From Streptantibioticus parmotrematis (lineage in GTDB: Bacteria; Actinomycetota; Actinomycetes; Streptomycetales; Streptomycetaceae): a stretch of 64,000 nt of DNA. The DNA lies in the NCBI RefSeq assembly GCF_019890615.1, contig NZ_JAINVZ010000006.1:1-64000 (forward strand), written 5' to 3'. This document shows positions 25,687-34,719 of this stretch, piece after piece. Made by a program: the position numbers and the translations under genes. Under the pieces are notes generated by a model. It worked only from the letters and a program-made list of their open reading frames with translations. It had not been told where the DNA came from and ran no database searches. Positions within the stretch are counted from its first letter, which is position 1. The number at the start of each line of letters is the position of its first letter.

Positions 25687-26632
25687 CAGAACCTCCCACG
25701 GTGGACGCGTTCCCGGCTCCGGGCCTCTCGACGCGGGCCGCGTCCGCGCGGCCCGGTGCCAGCACGTCCCGCGCGATCTCCTCCAGCACCTCCTGCCGCC
25801 CCTCGTACGGGAACGACGGGCGCGGCCAGTGCACCACCACGTCGGTGAAGCCCAGCTCCGCGAAGCGCCCGGTGGCGTCCCGGTACGCCTCGACGGAGTC
25901 GAGCACGCCGCCGACCGCCGCGCCGGTCACCAGCAGCCGGTCCAGGGTCGCCGGATCGCGGCCGGTCGCGGCGCACGCCTTCTCCAGCGCGTCGGCCTGC
26001 TTCCTGAGGTCGGGCAGCGCCTGGTCGTAACGTGCGGCCTCGAAGCGTCCCGGCGGACCGGCCGTGATCCAGGTGTCGGCGAACCGGGCCGCGAGCCGCA
26101 TCGCCCGCGGACCGGTGGCCGCCACCGCCAGCGGCATCCTGGGCCGCCGCACGCACCCCGGCCGCATGTGCACGGCCTCGGCCGTGTAGTGCAGGCCGTG
26201 GTACGTGGTCTCCGGCTGCCGGAGCAGCAGGTCGGTCAGCTCCAGGAACTCCGCGAAGCGGCCGACCCGCTCGCCCGGCGTCAACTCCTGCCCACCGAGC
26301 GCCCGTTCGTCGTAGCCACCGGCGCCGGATCCCATGCCGCACACGATCCGGCCGCCCGAGACGTCGTCCAACGCCATCAGGTCCTTGGCCAGGGCCACCG
26401 GGTGGCGGAAGCCGGGGGTGGCGACGAGGGTGCCCAGCGCGATGCGCGAGGTGACCGTCGCGGCGGCGGTCAGCGTCGGCACGCACCCGAACCACGTCTC
26501 CTCGCGCAGCCACCGCCACATCAGGTGGTCGTACGTCCAGGCGTGGTCGAAGCCGTACTCCTCCGCCAGACTCCAGCGACGCGCGGCGTCCCGCCACCGG
26601 TCCTCCGGCAGGATGACGATCCCGTGACGCAT
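25679..26632 (-). CDS. LLM-class F420-dependent reductase (LmbY type)
   Basis: This 317-aa protein is luciferase-like, with features of the F420-binding branch: WSLAEEYGFDHAWTYDHLMW, ALGTLVATPGFRHPVALAKDLMALDDVSGGRIVCGMGSGAGGYDE. In lincomycin and PBD pathways the F420H2-dependent enzyme (LmbY) reduces the isomerised pyrroline to the 4-alkylproline unit. ATG 26632 is chosen; a GTG at 26638 overlapping the upstream stop would add two residues. It sits between the PhzF-like and tyrosine hydroxylase genes. Confidence 0.85.
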   Translation of the reverse strand: MRHGIVILPEDRWRDAARRWSLAEEYGFDHAWTYDHLMWRWLREETWFGCVPTLTAAATVTSRIALGTLVATPGFRHPVALAKDLMALDDVSGGRIVCGMGSGAGGYDERALGGQELTPGERVGRFAEFLELTDLLLRQPETTYHGLHYTAEAVHMRPGCVRRPRMPLAVAATGPRAMRLAARFADTWITAGPPGRFEAARYDQALPDLRKQADALEKACAATGRDPATLDRLLVTGAAVGGVLDSVEAYRDATGRFAELGFTDVVVHWPRPSFPYEGRQEVLEEIARDVLAPGRADAARVERPGAGNASTVGGSDV

Positions 26633-26634
26633 CG

Positions 26635-27579
26635 TCACCCGCCCGCCCGCACCGACGCGGAGCCCGTCGCCTCCCGGGCCACGTCCGAGACGATGTCCAG
26701 GAACTCGCGTTCGTGGGACACCACTTCGGGGCGCAGCAGCTCCTCCGGTAGTTCGCCCTCCGCCTCCCGCCCGTCCGGGTAGAGCCCGTTGTCCTTGACG
26801 TCCAGGGCGATGGCGGTCAGGCGCCGCAGGAGCTGTGCCACGACGTCCCGGGACGAGGGGCGCGAGCGCAGCGTCATGAAGTAGTTGTCGTAGACCACGC
26901 CCAGCACGTCCGGATGCTGCACCCCGCTGGGCACCGAGGCATCCTGGAGCAGGGACCGGCCGCTGGGCACCATGCGCGCGGCGATGCCCGAGTGGATGAT
27001 CTGGTAGACACGCACGGCCCCGCCGAGCTCGGCGCACTCGCGCACGCAGTCGAGCTTCCTGCCGCGGAACAGCGACTGCACCGGCCGGTGGTCGGGCGCC
27101 CAGGTGCCGCTGAACCCCGGATGCTGGAGGAACATGCTGGGCCGGATGACGTCGTGGTACACGCCGCGCGGCATCGAGCCGGTGTAGAGCAGCATCGCGC
27201 AGTAACCGCGCACGTACCGCGTCATGGTGGCCAGCGCGGCGTCCCTCGCCGGGCCGTCCTCGGGCAGGTCCGCCAACTCGCGGGAGAGCAACTGCCATAT
27301 GATGAACGTGATCTGATGGCCTGTTATCCAGCGAAACCAGTAGACCCGGTCGGAGGAGTCGGCGGGCTGGACCGGCTCCGCGAGGCCGTCGCCCGCGGCG
27401 ATGGACGCGATGTGGCGGCAGGCGAGGCCGAACTCGGCGGCGATCGCACCAGGGTCCGCCCCCTCAAGAGTGCCGGGCTCCGGCAGGGTGAGGGGTTCGA
27501 GGCCGTAGGGGAAGTCGCCGAAGTCCCAGCGCTGGTGGTCCGGCAGTTCGGTCAGGAGGGCGCCGGTGACGGTGGTCAT
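26635..27579 (-). CDS. L-tyrosine 3-hydroxylase, heme type (LmbB2-like)
   Basis: This 314-aa protein has no common oxygenase motif but matches the LmbB2/Orf13/SibU-type family in context and in blocks such as WFRWITGHQITFIIWQLL, YCAMLLYTGSMPRGVYHDVIRPSMFLQHPGFSGTWAPDH and CVRECAELGGAVRVYQIIHSGIAARMVP. The family converts L-tyrosine to L-DOPA with a heme cofactor; conserved histidines here could be the ligand. Its start ATG 27579 overlaps the stop of the DOPA dioxygenase gene (ATGA), as expected for consecutive steps. Confidence 0.85.
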   Translation of the reverse strand: MTTVTGALLTELPDHQRWDFGDFPYGLEPLTLPEPGTLEGADPGAIAAEFGLACRHIASIAAGDGLAEPVQPADSSDRVYWFRWITGHQITFIIWQLLSRELADLPEDGPARDAALATMTRYVRGYCAMLLYTGSMPRGVYHDVIRPSMFLQHPGFSGTWAPDHRPVQSLFRGRKLDCVRECAELGGAVRVYQIIHSGIAARMVPSGRSLLQDASVPSGVQHPDVLGVVYDNYFMTLRSRPSSRDVVAQLLRRLTAIALDVKDNGLYPDGREAEGELPEELLRPEVVSHEREFLDIVSDVAREATGSASVRAGG

Positions 27580-28079
27580 GCCACACCTTCCGGAAGATAG
27601 GTGAACTCGTACTCCAGGCCGTTGACGTCCAGGACGTAGAGGCTCAGCACGCCGTCCTCGTCCTCCACGACCTCCGTCGGACCCTCGTCGCGCACGAACG
27701 TGTACCGGCCCGACTCGTACAGCCGCGTCCAGCGGTCGCGCCACTCCTCCATCTCCGCACGGGACTTCGTGGCCAGGCACAGGTGCTGGAACTGCGGCAC
27801 CTCGGCGACCGGAGACTGCGGAGTGTCGTCGGGGCGCTCGAAGACGTGGAAGCGCAGGTCGCCGGCGGCCAGTTCGACGAGGCGGGTGATGCCGGGCAGG
27901 CGGCTGACGGTGAGGTCGGAGAACTTCTCCAGCGACCAGTTCTGCTCGGCGCCGAAGAACTCCCGGTACCAGCCGAGCGAGTTGTCCAGGTCGGACGTCT
28001 GGACGCCGACGTGGTGGAAGCGGAAGGCGGGCTCGGGCGGCGCGCCCGGCGAGGCCTCACGGGTGATGGTGTTCCGCAC
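27576..28079 (-). CDS. L-DOPA 2,3-dioxygenase, VOC family (LmbB1-like)
   Basis: This 167-aa protein has two vicinal-oxygen-chelate modules: FRFHHVGVQTSDLDNSLGWYREFFGAE and FQHLCLATKSRAEMEEW...VLDVNGLEYEFTY, supplying His, His and Glu as likely metal ligands. LmbB1-type enzymes cleave L-DOPA extradiol to a product that cyclises to the pyrroline on the way to 4-alkylproline. The GTG start at 28079 follows GAGAGGACG. It is first in a five-gene coupled operon running down to the GGT-like gene. Confidence 0.88.
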   Translation of the reverse strand: MRNTITREASPGAPPEPAFRFHHVGVQTSDLDNSLGWYREFFGAEQNWSLEKFSDLTVSRLPGITRLVELAAGDLRFHVFERPDDTPQSPVAEVPQFQHLCLATKSRAEMEEWRDRWTRLYESGRYTFVRDEGPTEVVEDEDGVLSLYVLDVNGLEYEFTYLPEGVA

Positions 28080-28191
28080 TTTCGTCCTCTCGTTCGTCGG
28101 ATCGCCGGGAGGAATTCACCTGCCGGATTTCACGTGCCGTGCAAACGCTCTTGCGAAGGGCGGGAGTTGGGGGTTCGTGTCGAGACTACGG

Positions 28192-28211
28192 TGATTTCCA
28201 TTCGTTAATCA
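28192..28211. promoter_or_regulatory. cluster operator copy 3 in a divergent promoter
   Basis: TGATTTCC-ATTC-GTTAATCA matches the left arm of the cluster dyad exactly and the right arm at six of eight positions, with the same 4-base centre. It sits in the 218-bp gap between the divergent alkylproline operon and the O-methyltransferase gene, where one operator could control both. Confidence 0.55.
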
Positions 28212-28231
28212 AGGGGGGTTCAGGCTTCTTA

Positions 28232-28261
28232 TTGCGTACCGGCGGTCCGGTGCGGTAGACC
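28232..28261 (+). promoter_or_regulatory. possible promoter of the O-methyltransferase gene
   Basis: TTGCGT (28232-28237) and TAGACC (28256-28261) are spaced by 18 bp, a fair match to a vegetative promoter, 37 bp before the start codon. A short dyad ACCGG-CGGT-CCGGT (28238-28251) lies in the spacer. The operator copy at 28192 is just upstream. Confidence 0.3.
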
Positions 28262-28297
28262 CTTTGAACACCGGAGCGGATCAAAGGGAGGAGCACG

Positions 28298-28963
28298 ATG
28301 GAAGAGCAGTGGGCGGCCATCGACACCTACGCGAACGGCCTTCTGGTGGACCAGGACGAGGCGCTGCGGAACGCCGCGGGAGCCAGTCGTGAGGCCGGGC
28401 TGCCGGAGATCGCCGTGTCGCCGGGCCAGGGCAAATTCCTGCATCTGCTGGCGCTGACCAACAAGGCCCGCAGGATCCTGGAGATCGGGACGTTCGGCGG
28501 GTACAGCACGATATGGCTGGCGCGGGCGCTGCCGCCGGACGGGCTCCTGGTGACCTGCGAACGCGAGGAGGACTTCGCCAAGAAGGCCTGGGCCCGCATC
28601 GAGGCCGCCGGGGTGGCCGACCGCGTCGACCTGAGGACCGGCAAGGCGCTGGAGACGCTGCCCGCCCTGGAGGCCGAGGGGCTCGGGCCGTTCGACCTGG
28701 TCTTCGTCGACGCCGACAAGGCCGGCATCCCCGACTACTTCACCTGGGCCCTGAAGCTCTCCCGGCCCGGCACCGTGATCATCGTGGACAACGTGGTGCT
28801 GGAGGGCGCGGTGACCGACGCGACCAGCCCCAACCCGGCCGTGCAGGGCGTGCGCCGGTTCCACGAGATGGTCGCGGCGGAACCGAGGGTGAGCGCGACG
28901 ACGATTCAGACGGTGGGCGTACGCGGCCACGACGGGTTCACCTACGTGCTCGTGACGGGCTGA
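28298..28963 (+). CDS. SAM-dependent O-methyltransferase (caffeoyl-CoA/catechol type)
   Basis: This 221-aa protein has the class I methyltransferase motif ILEIGTFGGYSTIWLARALP (motif I), a metal-site block DLVFVDADKAGIPDYF and IIVDNVVLEGAV, all typical of the Mg2+-dependent caffeoyl-CoA OMT family acting on catechols. GGGAGGAG precedes ATG 28298. It is the only plus-strand biosynthetic gene in the core cluster. It probably methylates the hydroxyl that the HpaB-like enzyme adds to the anthranilate ring, as proposed for the tomaymycin OMT; it is not the C-methyltransferase of propyl-proline pathways. Confidence 0.88.
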   Translation: MEEQWAAIDTYANGLLVDQDEALRNAAGASREAGLPEIAVSPGQGKFLHLLALTNKARRILEIGTFGGYSTIWLARALPPDGLLVTCEREEDFAKKAWARIEAAGVADRVDLRTGKALETLPALEAEGLGPFDLVFVDADKAGIPDYFTWALKLSRPGTVIIVDNVVLEGAVTDATSPNPAVQGVRRFHEMVAAEPRVSATTIQTVGVRGHDGFTYVLVTG

Positions 28964-28974
28964 ACCGGCCGCCG

Positions 28975-29014
28975 GGGCGGTCGCGGACACCGGGTGCGGT
29001 GTCCGCGACCGCCC
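28975..29014. terminator. strong bidirectional hairpin terminator
   Basis: A perfect 17-bp stem (GGGCGGTCGCGGACACC at 28975-28991 with its complement at 28998-29014) closes a 6-base loop and is followed by TTT. It lies between the convergent O-methyltransferase and flavin hydroxylase genes and can end both transcripts. Confidence 0.85.
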
Positions 29015-29055
29015 TTTCGCGTAAGGCTCCGCTCGCACGGGCGGCGCCGCCGCGT

Positions 29056-30606
29056 TCAGGCATCGGGATCGATCAGGTCGGGCGCCCGCCAGCCGTCCAG
29101 GTCGTATTCCGCCATGCATTCCTCCGCGAATCCCTTGTACTGGTCGACGAGACCGGACGCCTGCTGCGCCACCAGCAATTCCGTGCGGACGTTCTCGTGG
29201 TTCCCCGAGTAGTTCCGCTCGTACAGCTCGTGCCGACCCGCGAACTCCGTTCCGACGGAATCCCAGATCAGTTTCATCAGCTTGACCCGTTCCACCGCGT
29301 CGGCGCCGGACGAGCCGCGCACGTACCGGTCGAGATACGGGCGCAGTTCGGGCTGCTGGAAGTCCTTGGCGTGCGAGTTGAGGTAGATCAGGGCACTGCC
29401 GAGGTCCTGGTGGATGATCTCGCGGACCCGCGGATAGCCCAGCGTCATGAACCAGCGGTACGCCATGCCGTAGTCGAGGTTCGGCATCACCGCGCCGTTC
29501 CGCCAGGCGTGCGGGTTGTGCGCCATGGCGTCGCTCAGCCCCCAGAAGAGGTTGCGCCACGCCAGGACCTCGCCCACCCGGGTCTGGATGCCACGGAAGT
29601 CCTTGGTGCCGGTCATCTCGACGCCCTTGAGCAGCAGTCCGGCCAGGAAGTCCAGTTTCACCGCGAGCCGGGTGACGCCGTGGAACGTCGAGCGGTGCAT
29701 GAACCCCGACGCCGACAGGAACGTCGCCGCCTTCGCCTGGTCGCCGTAGACGAACACGTTCTCCCACGGCACCTTCACCTTGTCCAGGACGAAGATCGCG
29801 TCGTTCTCGTCCATCCGGCTGGAGAGCGGGTAGTCGAAGGGGCTGCCGACCCGGTCGGCCGTCATGGAGTACGACGGCCGGCAGATCAGCTTCACGCCCG
29901 GCGCGTCCATCGGCAGCGTGCACACCAGCGCGAACTCCCGCTTGCGCACGGGCAGTCCGTAGTGCGCCAGGAAGTTGTAGTGGGTGAGGGCCGACCCCGT
30001 GGCGACGACCTTCGCGCCGCTGACGATCAGGCCGTCGTCGCGTTCCCGCTCGACGTGCACGAACACGTCGCCCACCTCGTCGGGCGCCTTGCCGCGGTCG
30101 ACCGGGGGGTTGATGATGGCGTGGTTCCAGAAGCTGACCCGCTCCTGCGCCTCGGTGTACCAGCGGCGGGCGTTGTCCGCGTAGTCCCCGTAGGTCTCCG
30201 GGTCGATGCCGAGGGTGGCGAGGAAGCCCGCCTTGTAGTCGGGGCTGCGGCCGAGCCACCCGTAACTCATCCTGGCCCAGGCCGCGATGGCGTCCCGGTC
30301 GCCGACCAGGTCCTCGGCGGAGCGCGGGGCCCGGAAGAAGCGGTGGGTGAAGCCGCCGTTGCCGGTGTCGGTCGGCGTGGTGAGCACCGGGGCGTGCTCC
30401 GGGTCGTGCAAGGCGTCGTACAGGCGGGCCGTCATGCGCGCGGTGTTGCGGAACGCGGCGTGCTTGGTGACGTCGTCCACCCGCTCGCCGTACGCCCAGA
30501 TCTCCCGGCCGTCGCGGATGCTCTCCAGGTACTCGTCGCCGGTGTAGGGCCTGCGGACCGGGGTGCGCTGCTGCCCGGTACCGGGTTCGAGCTGCTCGGC
30601 TGTCAT
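29056..30606 (-). CDS. HpaB-type FADH2-dependent aromatic hydroxylase
   Basis: This 516-aa protein matches the large component of 4-hydroxyphenylacetate 3-monooxygenase: [35 protein letters not shown] at the N-terminus, [19 protein letters not shown] (here [13 protein letters not shown]) and 'ENVFVYGD' in the middle. The family uses reduced FAD from a separate reductase to add a hydroxyl ortho to a phenolic hydroxyl. With 3-hydroxyanthranilate made by this operon, the likely product is a dihydroxyanthranilate, free or carrier-bound. AAGGAAAGG precedes ATG 30606. It is last in the long NRPS operon. Confidence 0.88.
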   Translation of the reverse strand: MTAEQLEPGTGQQRTPVRRPYTGDEYLESIRDGREIWAYGERVDDVTKHAAFRNTARMTARLYDALHDPEHAPVLTTPTDTGNGGFTHRFFRAPRSAEDLVGDRDAIAAWARMSYGWLGRSPDYKAGFLATLGIDPETYGDYADNARRWYTEAQERVSFWNHAIINPPVDRGKAPDEVGDVFVHVERERDDGLIVSGAKVVATGSALTHYNFLAHYGLPVRKREFALVCTLPMDAPGVKLICRPSYSMTADRVGSPFDYPLSSRMDENDAIFVLDKVKVPWENVFVYGDQAKAATFLSASGFMHRSTFHGVTRLAVKLDFLAGLLLKGVEMTGTKDFRGIQTRVGEVLAWRNLFWGLSDAMAHNPHAWRNGAVMPNLDYGMAYRWFMTLGYPRVREIIHQDLGSALIYLNSHAKDFQQPELRPYLDRYVRGSSGADAVERVKLMKLIWDSVGTEFAGRHELYERNYSGNHENVRTELLVAQQASGLVDQYKGFAEECMAEYDLDGWRAPDLIDPDA

Positions 30607-30649
30607 GTCTGCCTTTCCTTGGGTTCCTCTGGCCTTCCGTGGGTTTCCG

Positions 30650-31231
30650 TCAGTCGAGGGCGGTGAACTGCGGCCCGCTCGTGGGGTCGTCGAGCGACCA
30701 GGCCCAGGCGGTGTCGCCCGGCTGTCCGGCGAGGCGGGGGAACGCGCCGCGGAAGAACAGCAGCGGCCTGCCCCGGCGGGCCTCGAACTCCCCCACCCTT
30801 CCGACGACCAGCAGGTGGTCGCCGCCGTCGTAGGTGCGCCACGGCTCGCAGCGCAGGTGCCCCACGCCGCCGGCGAGCCGCGGTGCCTCGGTGTCCTCGT
30901 CGATCCACGGCACCGTGGCCGGGGTCGTCGATCCGGCGAAGTGTGTCGCCAGGTCCCGCTGGCCGTCGGCCAGGATGTTGATGGTGTACGGGCCGCTGCC
31001 CAGGTGGTCGGCGCTGCGGGTGCGGCGGTCGAGGGCGACCAGCACGAGTGGCGGGTCGAGCGAGACCGAGGTGAAGGAGTTGACGGTGGCGCCGTTGAGG
31101 AAGTCGCCCCGCCGGTAGGTCACCACCGTCACACCGGTGGCGAAGTTCCCCAGGAACGTACGCAGGGCGCGCGGGGCGACCACCTCCCGCGCGGCGTCGT
31201 CCGCGGTGCGTGTGGTGCTAGCGGTTGCCAT
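30650..31231 (-). CDS. flavin reductase, HpaC/FRP type
   Basis: This 193-aa protein has the flavin reductase-like split-barrel motifs: [18 protein letters not shown] at the N-terminus, '[29 protein letters not shown]' and '[21 protein letters not shown]'. It makes reduced flavin for the adjacent HpaB-type hydroxylase and possibly for the LLM monooxygenase at 19322. The ATG at 31231 lies inside the end of the PhzE-like gene (14-base overlap), so it is coupled to it. Confidence 0.9.
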   Translation of the reverse strand: MATASTTRTADDAAREVVAPRALRTFLGNFATGVTVVTYRRGDFLNGATVNSFTSVSLDPPLVLVALDRRTRSADHLGSGPYTINILADGQRDLATHFAGSTTPATVPWIDEDTEAPRLAGGVGHLRCEPWRTYDGGDHLLVVGRVGEFEARRGRPLLFFRGAFPRLAGQPGDTAWAWSLDDPTSGPQFTALD

Positions 31232-33218
31232 GAGCGAACTCTTCCTCGAACGTGTCGTCGTCCGTGTTCTCGTCCGTGTTCTGCTTCGTGCCCTCGTCCG
31301 TTCGGTGCCGGTGTCGTGTGCCGTCGGCCGTGGACAGCGCGTCGTCGAGCAGGCCGCGCAGGATGCCGGGTCCGTCGTCGGTCAGGAAGGACTCGGGGTG
31401 GAACTGGAGCGTGGCCAGGCCCCGGCCGGTCAGACCGATCACCTCCTCACCGGTGCCGTGCGCGACACGCACCGGGCCCCGGCCGAAGACCGGGTCCGCG
31501 ACGGCGTCCCGCGGCGTGGCGGCGGTGTAGCTGTTGTAGAAGCCCGCCTCGTACCACCGGCCGTGCAGCGAGACCCGGCGCCTGCGGCCCTGGTTGGGCC
31601 GGGGCAGCCGGACGATCGGCAGGCCGAGCAGGTGGCACACCAACTGGTGCCCGAGGCAGACGGCGGCCACGGGCAGTCCGGGGCGGGCGAGCAGCGCGCG
31701 GGCGGTCTCCCGCAGCCGGGTGATCTTCTCCCCGCGCGGATCGGTGGGATCGCCCGGCCCGGGGCCGAGCAACACCAGGTCGTGCCCGATCTCCGCGTCC
31801 GGCCGGGCCAGTCGGGCGGCGTCCCGCCAGGGGACGACCGACACCCGGTTGCCCAGGGCCCGCAACTGGTAGCCCAGCATGGCGGTGAAGGCGTCCTCGC
31901 CGTCCACGATCAGGACCGAGCGCGAGGTGCCGGCGTCGCCGCGGTGGCGCTCCTCGCGGGATCCGAGCCAGAACGACGAGACGCCCACGTTGCGTTCGCT
32001 CAACTCCCTTCGCACGGACGCGGATTCGGCCGTGGCCGGAGCGCGTCCGGTGGCCTTGCGGTCGTCCCTTCGCGCGCCGGTGAACTGGCCCAGCAGGGAC
32101 GCCGCCTTGGCCGAGGTCTCGTCGGTCTCCGCCTCCGGCCGGGAGTCGCGCACCACGGTCGCCCCGGCCGCCAGCCGCATGGTGCCGTCGGTGGAGATCT
32201 CCGCGGTCCTGATCAGGATGGCGGAGTCGAGGGCGCGTTCGCCGTGCTCGTCGGTGGAGGCCAGCGCGATGACGCCGCTGTAGTAGCCGCGTCCGCCGGG
32301 CTCGTAGCGGGCGATGACCCGGCAGGCGTTCTCCAGCGGGCTGCCCGTCACCGTCGGGGCGAACATCGTGGTGCTCAGGATGTCGGAGAGCGGACGGCGG
32401 GAGCGGCCCCGCAGCACGTACTCGGTGTGCGCGACGCGGGACATGCGGCGCAGCGCGGGCCCGGTGACCCGCACGTCGTCGTGGCACAGCGCGGCCATCA
32501 TCTTCAGTTCCTCGTCGACCACCATGTACAGCTCGTCGGCTTCCTTGGGGTCCTTCAGGAACGCCAGCAGCCCGTCCTCGTCGGGGCCCTGCCCCGCGTA
32601 GCGGTAGGTGCCGCTGATGGGATTCATCCGCACGGTGTCGCCGTCGACGCGCACGTGCTGTTCCGGGGTGCTGCCGATCAGGTAGCGGTCGCCGGTGTGC
32701 ACCAGGAAGGTCCAGTACGTGCCCGTCTCGCCGGTCAGCAGCCTGCGCAGCACCGCGCGAGCCGCGTCGTCGCCGAATCCGTCCAGGCGGGCCCGCAGGC
32801 TGCGCGCCAGCACGAAGTTGGCGCCCTCGCCGGTGCCGATCTCGTCCCGCACGATCCGCTCGACGGTCCGCGCGTACGCGTCGTCGTCGCGGTCGAAGTC
32901 CAGGGCGCCGATCGCGGGCGGCTCGCCGGGCAGGTCCTCCAGCAGCGTGGCGAGCGGGATCGTCGTGTGCTCGGCGACGTCCATCACCAGCAGCGGTTCG
33001 CCGTCGTCCGGGCAGGCGTAGCCGCGTTCGGCGATCTGGCGGTACGGCATCAGCACGAGGCGTTCGCGACCGTCGCCCTCCAGCGTCACCCGCTCCAGGC
33101 CGTCGGCCTCGCGCATCGGGCCCGTCAGCACCTCGACCCGGTCGGCGTCACCGCTGCCCGGCCGGTGCAGCAGGGCGTAGGGCGTGCCCGGGGGCGGCAG
33201 GTACGGCGCGGTGGTCAT
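31218..33218 (-). CDS. PhzE-like ADIC synthase (fused synthase and glutaminase)
   Basis: This 666-aa protein fuses a chorismate-using domain ([23 protein letters not shown], '[32 protein letters not shown]') with a C-terminal class I glutamine amidotransferase ([16 protein letters not shown] with the catalytic Cys, [13 protein letters not shown] with His and Glu). PhzE-type enzymes make 2-amino-2-deoxyisochorismate from chorismate and glutamine. The neighbouring PhzD-like gene argues for ADIC as product rather than anthranilate. ATG 33218 overlaps the PhzD-like stop (ATGA). About 35 acidic and polar residues extend the C-terminus. Confidence 0.9.
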   Translation of the reverse strand: MTTAPYLPPPGTPYALLHRPGSGDADRVEVLTGPMREADGLERVTLEGDGRERLVLMPYRQIAERGYACPDDGEPLLVMDVAEHTTIPLATLLEDLPGEPPAIGALDFDRDDDAYARTVERIVRDEIGTGEGANFVLARSLRARLDGFGDDAARAVLRRLLTGETGTYWTFLVHTGDRYLIGSTPEQHVRVDGDTVRMNPISGTYRYAGQGPDEDGLLAFLKDPKEADELYMVVDEELKMMAALCHDDVRVTGPALRRMSRVAHTEYVLRGRSRRPLSDILSTTMFAPTVTGSPLENACRVIARYEPGGRGYYSGVIALASTDEHGERALDSAILIRTAEISTDGTMRLAAGATVVRDSRPEAETDETSAKAASLLGQFTGARRDDRKATGRAPATAESASVRRELSERNVGVSSFWLGSREERHRGDAGTSRSVLIVDGEDAFTAMLGYQLRALGNRVSVVPWRDAARLARPDAEIGHDLVLLGPGPGDPTDPRGEKITRLRETARALLARPGLPVAAVCLGHQLVCHLLGLPIVRLPRPNQGRRRRVSLHGRWYEAGFYNSYTAATPRDAVADPVFGRGPVRVAHGTGEEVIGLTGRGLATLQFHPESFLTDDGPGILRGLLDDALSTADGTRHRHRTDEGTKQNTDENTDDDTFEEEFAHGNR

Positions 33219-33904
33219 GGCGTTCCTCCCTCCTCCAGGGCGTCCGGCTCGTCCTCCAGGGCCTCCAGCACCGCGCGGGCCGGCGGGACGACGGCGCAGG
33301 TGCGCGCGGCCTGCCACAGGGCGATGTGGTGCTCGTCGGGGCCGAAGTCGGCCACCGCGTCGCCGACGAGGAACACCTCGATGTCGTGGGTGAACGCCTC
33401 GACGGCGGTGGCGAGGCAGCCCACGTGCGCGTACACCCCGCAGATCACCAGCTGGTCGCGGCCCGCGGCGCGCAGCCGGTCGAGCAGGTCGCTGCGGAAG
33501 AACGCGCTGTAGCGCCACTTCGTCAGCACGGTGTCGTCGGCCGACGGCGCCAACTCCTCGGTGATGGCGCGCTGTTCGGGTGTGGCGTCCATGCCGGGGC
33601 CCCACACGTCCGCCAGCAGCCCGCGGTCGCCCGGGGCCATCGCGCCGGGCTGCGCGGTGTAGAACACCGGCATCCGGTGGCGGGCCGCGGCGGCCCTGAG
33701 CGCGGTGGCGTTGGCCAGCAGGGAGCGGTAGGGGTCGGCGGTGTGGTCGTAGAAGTCCAGGAAGTAGCGCTGCATGTCGTGGACGAGCAGGGCGGCCCGG
33801 TCGGGGGAGACCCGCCACTGCGCCCGGCTGCCGGGCAGCAGGGACGGCGTGGGCATGGCGTAGGACCGCACGGAGATTCCCTGCGGGGCGGTGGTCGCGG
33901 TCAT
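33215..33904 (-). CDS. PhzD-like isochorismatase (ADIC hydrolase)
   Basis: This 229-aa protein has the isochorismatase fold: [17 protein letters not shown] with catalytic Asp, '[15 protein letters not shown]' with catalytic Lys and '[19 protein letters not shown]'. In phenazine and related pathways PhzD removes pyruvate from ADIC to give 2,3-dihydro-3-hydroxyanthranilate. It is coupled to the SDR gene upstream (ATGA at 33901) and the PhzE-like gene downstream, matching consecutive steps. Confidence 0.92.
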   Translation of the reverse strand: MTATTAPQGISVRSYAMPTPSLLPGSRAQWRVSPDRAALLVHDMQRYFLDFYDHTADPYRSLLANATALRAAAARHRMPVFYTAQPGAMAPGDRGLLADVWGPGMDATPEQRAITEELAPSADDTVLTKWRYSAFFRSDLLDRLRAAGRDQLVICGVYAHVGCLATAVEAFTHDIEVFLVGDAVADFGPDEHHIALWQAARTCAVVPPARAVLEALEDEPDALEEGGTP

Positions 33905-34719
33905 GCCGCACCCAGCGCCGCGCCACCGTCCACGGCGACCGTCGCGAGGGTGATGTGGTTCGCCTCCGGCGACAGCAGGAACGCCACGGTGTGCGCGATG
34001 TCGTCGGGCACCGCCACCTTGCCCAGCGGTATGCCGACCCGGAACGCCGCCGGATCGCCTTCGAGGGTGGCGGCACGGTCCTGTTCGCCGGACCACATCG
34101 ACCGCAGCATCGGGGTGTCGGTGGAGCCGGGCGCCACGACGTTGCAACGGATCCCCAGCGGGCCGAGTTCGAGGCCCAGGGTGAGCGTGAGGCTCTGCGA
34201 GGCCGCCTTCGACGCGGCGTACGCGCCCATGTGCGCCCGGGGCACCCGCGCCGCGTTCGAGGCGATGGTGACGATGGCGCCGGAGCGTCGCTCCCGCATG
34301 CGGCGGGCCGCGGCGGTGCTGACGACGAAGACACCGGTGGTGTTCACCGCGAGGGTGTGGTGCCACGCCTCGTCGTCGTAGTCCGTCAGGTCGCCGGTGT
34401 GCAGCACGCCGGCCGCGTTGACCAGTGCGGTCACCGGCCCCTGGTGCTCCTCGACCGCGCGGACCGCCTCCTCCACCTCCTCGCGCGAGGCGACGTCGGC
34501 GACGTGCACCGAGCAGGCGCCGTCCGGTGTGGTGCGGCCGGGCTCCGGCGGTTCGTCGTGGCCGAGTGCCTTGGCGACCGGTTCGAGCCCCCTGGGGTCG
34601 CGGTCGAGCAGGGCCACCCGGTCGCCCCGGGCGGCCAGTCGGGCGGCGACGGCGGCGCCCATGCCACCGGCCGCCCCGGTGATGAGCGTCACCCCATCGT
34701 GTCGAGTTTGCTGTCCCAC
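33901..34719 (-). CDS. short-chain dehydrogenase (DhbA-like, dihydro-hydroxyanthranilate oxidation)
   Basis: This 272-aa classical SDR has VTLITGAAGGMGAAVAARLA (cofactor site), 'NAAGV' and the catalytic Y-x-x-x-K in GAYAASKAASQSL. It resembles 2,3-dihydro-2,3-dihydroxybenzoate dehydrogenases. In this operon it probably oxidises 2,3-dihydro-3-hydroxyanthranilate to 3-hydroxyanthranilate. GTG 34719 has AGGAGG seven bases upstream and overlaps the end of the DAHP synthase gene by 31 bases. Confidence 0.88.
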   Translation of the reverse strand: MGQQTRHDGVTLITGAAGGMGAAVAARLAARGDRVALLDRDPRGLEPVAKALGHDEPPEPGRTTPDGACSVHVADVASREEVEEAVRAVEEHQGPVTALVNAAGVLHTGDLTDYDDEAWHHTLAVNTTGVFVVSTAAARRMRERRSGAIVTIASNAARVPRAHMGAYAASKAASQSLTLTLGLELGPLGIRCNVVAPGSTDTPMLRSMWSGEQDRAATLEGDPAAFRVGIPLGKVAVPDDIAHTVAFLLSPEANHITLATVAVDGGAALGAA

